From Erythroxylum novogranatense (lineage: Eukaryota; Streptophyta; Magnoliopsida; Malpighiales; Erythroxylaceae): a stretch of DNA of 64,000 bases. The DNA lies in the NCBI GenBank assembly GCA_029891385.1, contig CM057228.1:21290309-21354308 (forward strand), in the 5' to 3' direction. The notes below the pieces were generated by a model that was not told where the DNA came from, searched no databases, and saw nothing but the letters and a program-made list of their open reading frames with translations. Position 1 is the first letter of the stretch, and each line of letters opens with the position of its first letter. Position numbers and translations under genes: made by a program. Below are positions 58,911 through 64,000 of this stretch, in pieces.

Positions 58911-60738
58911 CAAACACATTATTGCTTATGTTTGAACGGTGGCAAGAACGTCAAAAGTCCTCCTTCCTTCTCTTTTGTTTATCTCTGCAAACAAAGTCTA
59001 AGCTCGTGAAACTTCGTGCAGACCAAACCTCAAATCCAAGAGGCTCACTACTAACTATGGTTCCCTTCATTTTATTTTTTCAAATTGACCTCAAATTTTT
59101 ATTTTATCGTAGATTGAATTTAATTAATGATTTAATGCATTATTATTTTAAATTTATTAATATTAATTATTCATAAATTAACAGTTAAATATTTAGTTGT
59201 ACTTTTGATATAAATAATAATTTGTAAATCTTTATTAACAGTAAAACCAATCATTTTATTATTTACTATTTATCTTATTTTATTTAGTAATGATTAAATT
59301 TTAGTAAAAGACCTAATTTACTATCATATTAAACGAATAAATGTAAAAATTAATAAATATAATTATTTTTAATAAAAATAAATAAATAATGATGTATAAA
59401 TTTCTTAATTTTCGATCATCTCTTTGTGACATAATTGTTCACGTGTCCATAAATTATCATGTTAATTGAAGTTATCAAGACAATTAATATAATGGTTAAC
59501 TTTTGAATTTTCACAAAATATAAGATTTTTCACTAGACTTTTAAAGCATAAAATGTTTTAGTAAAATTAATGAAGCCATTAAAAATGTTATGTCTTTTAC
59601 TTTATATATTCCTCTAATTTATGTTATCTAGCATTATTTACATTGTTCAATTGTATGTTGTTTATGTTATTAATTTTTGTTCAATTTTATCGGAGCACAT
59701 ATGAGTTCTTTTACTATTTAGAATCATTGTTGTTTTGTTATGTAATTTGTAATAACTGGATGGTAAGTTCAAGTTAATTTTATATGCATTGACTTATCGA
59801 CTCAACAAGTTTTCTCTTTTATTCTTTTAGATCCTATTTAGTAAATAAATTGAACTAAAAAGAAGAATGATTCTAAAGGTTCGGTTTTGTTCAATATAAG
59901 ATAACTCATTCAAAAAAAATCCAAAATTTCTTACAGATTGATTTTAGTGTTTTTTTGGTTGGTTTAGTTGAGCACCTGAAATTAAATTCAATCTATATAG
60001 CACTTGAGATTGTTATATAGATATGGTAATTCATATTAACTACATTATTATATATATATTATAAATTATTTGTTAGTATGTATAAATAGTTTAGTTTATA
60101 TGAGCCATAATAACTATAAAATCACTATAATGATAATTCCAAAAAATTCTCTTTAATAGTTTATCATAACATATCAATATCATAAGGTTAGATGTATCAT
60201 CTACTTAATAATTGGTCTTGATATATCAATTTCATGTTATAGTTCGCCTGCCTCCCAAGAATCACTTCATATAAATAAGTCTCATATGGCAAGGAAGATT
60301 TAGTAATTGTTATACTATAGGAAAATTTGATATTTGGTTCTCTGAACAAAGGAGATCAAAAGAGTAATTCTTGTTTATTCTTATTTTCAAGATTCTAAGA
60401 ACTACGTACCAATCATGATAGCCATTATCTTATTATATGTTGGGATGCTACCATCCTGGTCCTCTTTGGTTCCCTACTATGCCTCCTTATTTACATTGGT
60501 GAATAATGATGTTGCTACAAAACACTTATAAGGCACTGATTCATGAGAAGTTAAAAGAGTATGTCAATAATAAGCTAAGCTATTTATTTTCTCAAAAAGC
60601 TCATTTATCTTACTCCACGTCATTATTGATGACATGTGTGACTATTTTGATCATAACCAACTTATTGAATTTGTAATCATTTTCTTATCTAGCAAGATTT
60701 GACCTAAAAATAAGACTAAGAAATAGAAAATTTAGAAA
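58911..60738. other. AT-rich intergenic region
   Basis: About 1.8 kb with no gene or element ends recognised. Confidence 0.5.
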
Positions 60739-61390
60739 ACAAGAGGATTTGGTGAATTCCATTGTTCACCAAAAGGAGATTGTTGATAATTTTGATGGGA
60801 TTGAGGTTACTTGGGAGCTTCTTACTGAAAATGATGATCAAAGTGGTGGAAAACAAAGATGTTATTCTAATAATGAGGATAGATACTTCAAGTTTTGAAG
60901 AGAAGGATAGAGATATTGTCCTTAAGAAGGATTTGATTCACGTACTATGCACTCATGGAGCTACTTTGAAGTAAGAAGAAGAGGTCTTATAGCTCTTTAC
61001 TAAGAGAAGCTACCGAGCAATTGGACTAGTATTGAATTCAACAATTTGTCTATATTTAACACTATAATGAATGATCTAGACATATTATTATCAAAGAAAG
61101 ATTTCTACAGAAGAGTAAGTAAGGTTTGTAAAAAGAGTTATCTATTGTATGGTTCTCTTAGAACTAGGAATCAAGTTTAATCGTAAGAAGCTAAGGTCAA
61201 TTACTTAAAATATGATATAACTTAACTTGGAAGTGTTAGGTTGGATGATGGTTTAAGAGATATCTAACTAGATATAGGAAATAATTTTCTAATGGTTATT
61301 AAGGATATTAATTTCAATAAAGAAGCATGTAATCAAAATGAGGATAATGGTAATAATGAAAATGGTTCATTTAGAAATTATTGTTATTAG
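60739..61390 (+). pseudogene. Degenerate third AAA-ATPase copy
   Basis: Split over frames, the plus strand reads, in the paralogue order: E-I-V-D-N-F-D-G-I-E-V-T-W-E (pre-AAA domain, 60775-60820), F-E-E-K-D-R-D-I-V-L (about 60896-60925), N-W-T-S-I-E-F then F-N-T-I-M, K-K-D-F-Y-R-R-V-S-K-V and Y-L-L-Y-G (about 61020-61155), Y-L-K-Y-D-I (about 61205-61220), and L-M-V-I-K-D-I-N where Walker B should be (about 61290-61313). Walker A is ruined (G-S-L-R-T-R-N) and there are several stops. The N-terminus and exon 2 are not found. It is a relic of the same family as the genes at 43940 and 54313. Confidence 0.85.
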
Positions 61391-64000
61391 ACTAATTATG
61401 AATTTATATAAATGGAGACAGCTAAAAAATTTTAAGTAATCTTATTGGGGTTTGCTTATGTGTAAGTTTTAATTATTAACTTTCGATAATTCGCAAGCTA
61501 ATGGTTCATTAGCATAATACCAAAGGTGTCGATCCCATGAGGAGGGAACTAATCTAATCCTAAAATCTAAGGCCATAAATAAATAATAGAAATTCAAGAT
61601 GCAACAAAACTAATACGAGAATTTAATTCAATCAATTAAATTAAGAATCAAACACAAAAATACTAATTATTTAGCAATTTGCAACACACCCAAGAATACC
61701 CAAGAATCAACTTAAGGAAATTACCAATTGAGAGAAAGAGAATTTTACTTATCCTTAATGCTAATCTAATTGATTATCAATTATTGGATTGTTAGTTCTA
61801 GAATATCATAAGGTTGATTACTCTCCCTTGAGTTATAACCATTAATCCTAAATTATAAACCTTAATCAGATTATAGAGTTTGCAATCTCTCAATTCATAA
61901 CCTATCTAAAACCCTAATTAGTTCTAAAGTTCTCTAATAAACTATCCGAAACTTATTCAAGAACTCTCTCCACATAAATTAATGATATGATTTAATTATG
62001 GTTTCTATTAAATTATCTTATTCTCGTTATTCCAATTTAATCATCTTTCATTCGATTCACTCTATCAGTTTATCATCGAATTATGCAATAGCAAAATTAA
62101 GCCACAATAATATCCAATAAACACATAAACAATCATATTCTCATTAATTCAAGAATAAAATTTCGAATGTGAATTTAGAACATCCTCGACATTCTAGATC
62201 GTGTCATCAACTATTCAATCCAAATTTATACAAAAATAAAACTAAAAAGAAAAAAATACAATCTAAAATGGATTACGAGAGTCAGTGATGTTGGGAAACT
62301 TCCTGATCCAGGAAGTACTATGAGTCAACTTCTTCTCCTCTTTTGTCTTCCTTCTTCTCTTCCTCTATTTCTCGATGATGTAAAAGCTTTTTCTCTACCT
62401 TTTAATGCCCGTTTTATACTTCTTTATGTTTTAGGTGACTTTAGGATTTTTTTCAGGGTCCGAAAGGTTAGAAAAATCCCTCGAAACTTGATGTTTGTAA
62501 GTGTCTGCGCGTCTACTGACACAAGCCAGGACTGTGGCCCTGTAGACCACATCGTGGCTCACATTCGAGCCTTCTGTCACAATCGTGACTTTCAATATTT
62601 ATGATCGTGGGCCATTCCTTGGGCTTTTGTCACAATCGTGACATGTAGGCTACGATTGTAGGCTAAATCTGGACCTTTTATCACAATCGTGACATGTAGG
62701 CTACGATTGTAGGCTAAATCTGGACCTTTTATCATGATCGTGGGTCGACATGTCACAATCGTGGGCTATTGTTTATGCCCAAATGTCTTCAAAAATTCTC
62801 TGTTCTTCGATATTGACCCTCAAACATTAGCAAACATATCAAGGTACCTCAAAAATATAATATTTAAGTTCAAAGACTTGTATTAACCCATAAAACACTT
62901 AAAAAGTAAATAATTAACAAACTAACATAATTCTAACCTAAACGCATACTAAATGATTGAATTAACAACTAAAAACATATCAAACTATGCCCTAAAACAC
63001 GATACAATTTACACTTATCGACATTCCCACGCTTAAACGTTTGCTTGTACTCAAGCAAATAAAACAACAAACAACACAAATGAGCTTCCCAAGAAGATGT
63101 TCAAGCATAGACCTCTTGATATTCAATAAGGACATTCCATTTGACCTTTTTCAAGTTGTATATGATGCTTTTTTTAGCTTTTATATTGATAAGTATAACA
63201 ATGAAATGATATTTTTTACTAAGACTATGTTAATATTTGTCATCTCTAAACCGAATTCTACATCTTGCTTCCACTTCTTAAAATTAAAATCAGTTAAGGT
63301 TTCAATAATAACATTATTGTTATTTTATAGAAAAGATGACTGAAAACATACAATGTAAATAATCAACATAAGTATAGGATAACAATGATACTAAAAACTA
63401 TACTTATATAGTGAATATCTTATATGATATATCATAAAGGGTATATTATAATACACAAAAGACCTTCATATGAAAGTGATCTAAAGTTTACCCCATAAAC
63501 TCTAATGATTCTAATACTAATAAGTGTAAAAATTACTCAAGTAATGACTGTCTCCAACCACTTGTCTTTACACGGATATTAAATTTTTTTATAAGGCTAA
63601 CACTTAGAGGTAGAATAAACTAAAACAAAATCAGAGTCATCCTATAACACTCCACTATTGCAAGAAATGTACCCTACATCTTGAGTGATATCTGAGTATA
63701 TACCCCACAAGAGTGGCATGCTAGAACAATCATTCAGTCAAAAATGGTTACAAATTTTTTTAAAACAATGTATGCATATGCGAAAATCAATAATCAAAAT
63801 CGAACCCACTTTATTCTTAAACATTTCTATTAAAAAATGTTACAAACACTTTACAAAACATCATAATTCAACAGCCATTTGGGCCCATTTCAGATACAAA
63901 ACACTTGTAATTATAATGTCATTTCATTACCAAATCATTTACATACTCAGTGTACAATATTTGCAAAAATATAGTTCAAAACAATAATCACTAAAGAGAC
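61391..64000. repeat. Probable LTR-type repeat DNA, boundaries unresolved
   Basis: No convincing gene. 61440-63025 has the look of retrotransposon LTR/UTR sequence: a TTTCGATAATTCGCAAG start and a GTGTCGATCCCATGAGG block, both familiar from plant repetitive DNA, and an end at about 63008-63024 reading ACACTTATCGACA. A pyrimidine-rich ORF at 62320 is probably chance. No matching second LTR or PBS lies in the window. 63025-64000 holds nothing I recognise. Confidence 0.35.
62630..62765. repeat. 51-bp tandem repeat built on a palindrome
   Basis: 62630-62680 and 62681-62731 are identical 51-bp units, each starting with the perfect palindrome TCACAATCGTGA minus one edge base. A partial third unit follows. 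Related TCGTG/CACGA words occur from 62550 on. Confidence 0.9.

Overview
The window reads as nuclear DNA from a flowering plant, almost certainly a eudicot. Genes have GT-AG introns (one GC-AG). The retroelements carry tRNA-iMet-type primer sites and belong to plant lineages: chromovirus and Tekay-like Ty3/gypsy, and a Tork/Tnt1-like Ty1/copia. The genes are plant families: a Tm-1-type TIM barrel, a clan-85 cytochrome P450, and BCS1/ASD-type AAA-ATPases. The species cannot be named from sequence alone. About two thirds of the window is transposable-element DNA.

Layout. 1-9401: a decayed copia element (minus strand, left end outside the window), split by a younger complete chromovirus at 2601-8259 (389-bp LTRs, TSD GTTTT). 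9753-11386: a four-exon gene for the C-terminal TIM-barrel half of a Tm-1-like protein. About 11720-14865: a giant AT-rich foldback element carrying a hAT transposon at 13020-14809. 15319-27995: a Tekay-like gypsy element (minus strand, LTRs about 3 kb, TSD TTAAG); a 1.95-kb solo LTR of another family sits at 23011-24956, exactly between its 5' LTR and primer-binding site. About 28540-36000: a Mutator-like element with about 105-bp TIRs and a decayed transposase. 36570-41380: an intact nine-exon P450 (minus strand), CYP722-like. 43940-45524 and 54313-57300: two related two-exon AAA-ATPase genes, same strand, separated by a complete Tnt1-like copia element (46308-52155, TSD ACACA) and a 398-bp hAT MITE. 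The second AAA gene has a 1.49-kb intron holding an intact 289-bp TRIM. 57633-58902: a third hAT-like element. 60739-61390: a wrecked third AAA-ATPase copy. 61440-63025: probable further LTR-type repeat sequence with palindromic tandem repeats.

The genes show no sign of acting together. The two AAA genes and the pseudogene are a local tandem family. The P450 stands alone, and the Tm-1-like gene may be the surviving 3' half of a larger gene. I found no convincing new biological system. The most informative structures are the nested insertions with readable target-site duplications, a template-switch hairpin inside an integrase gene, the solo LTR lodged at a primer-binding site, the foldback/hAT nest, the intronic TRIM, and short self-complementary CpG-rich arrays inside LTRs.
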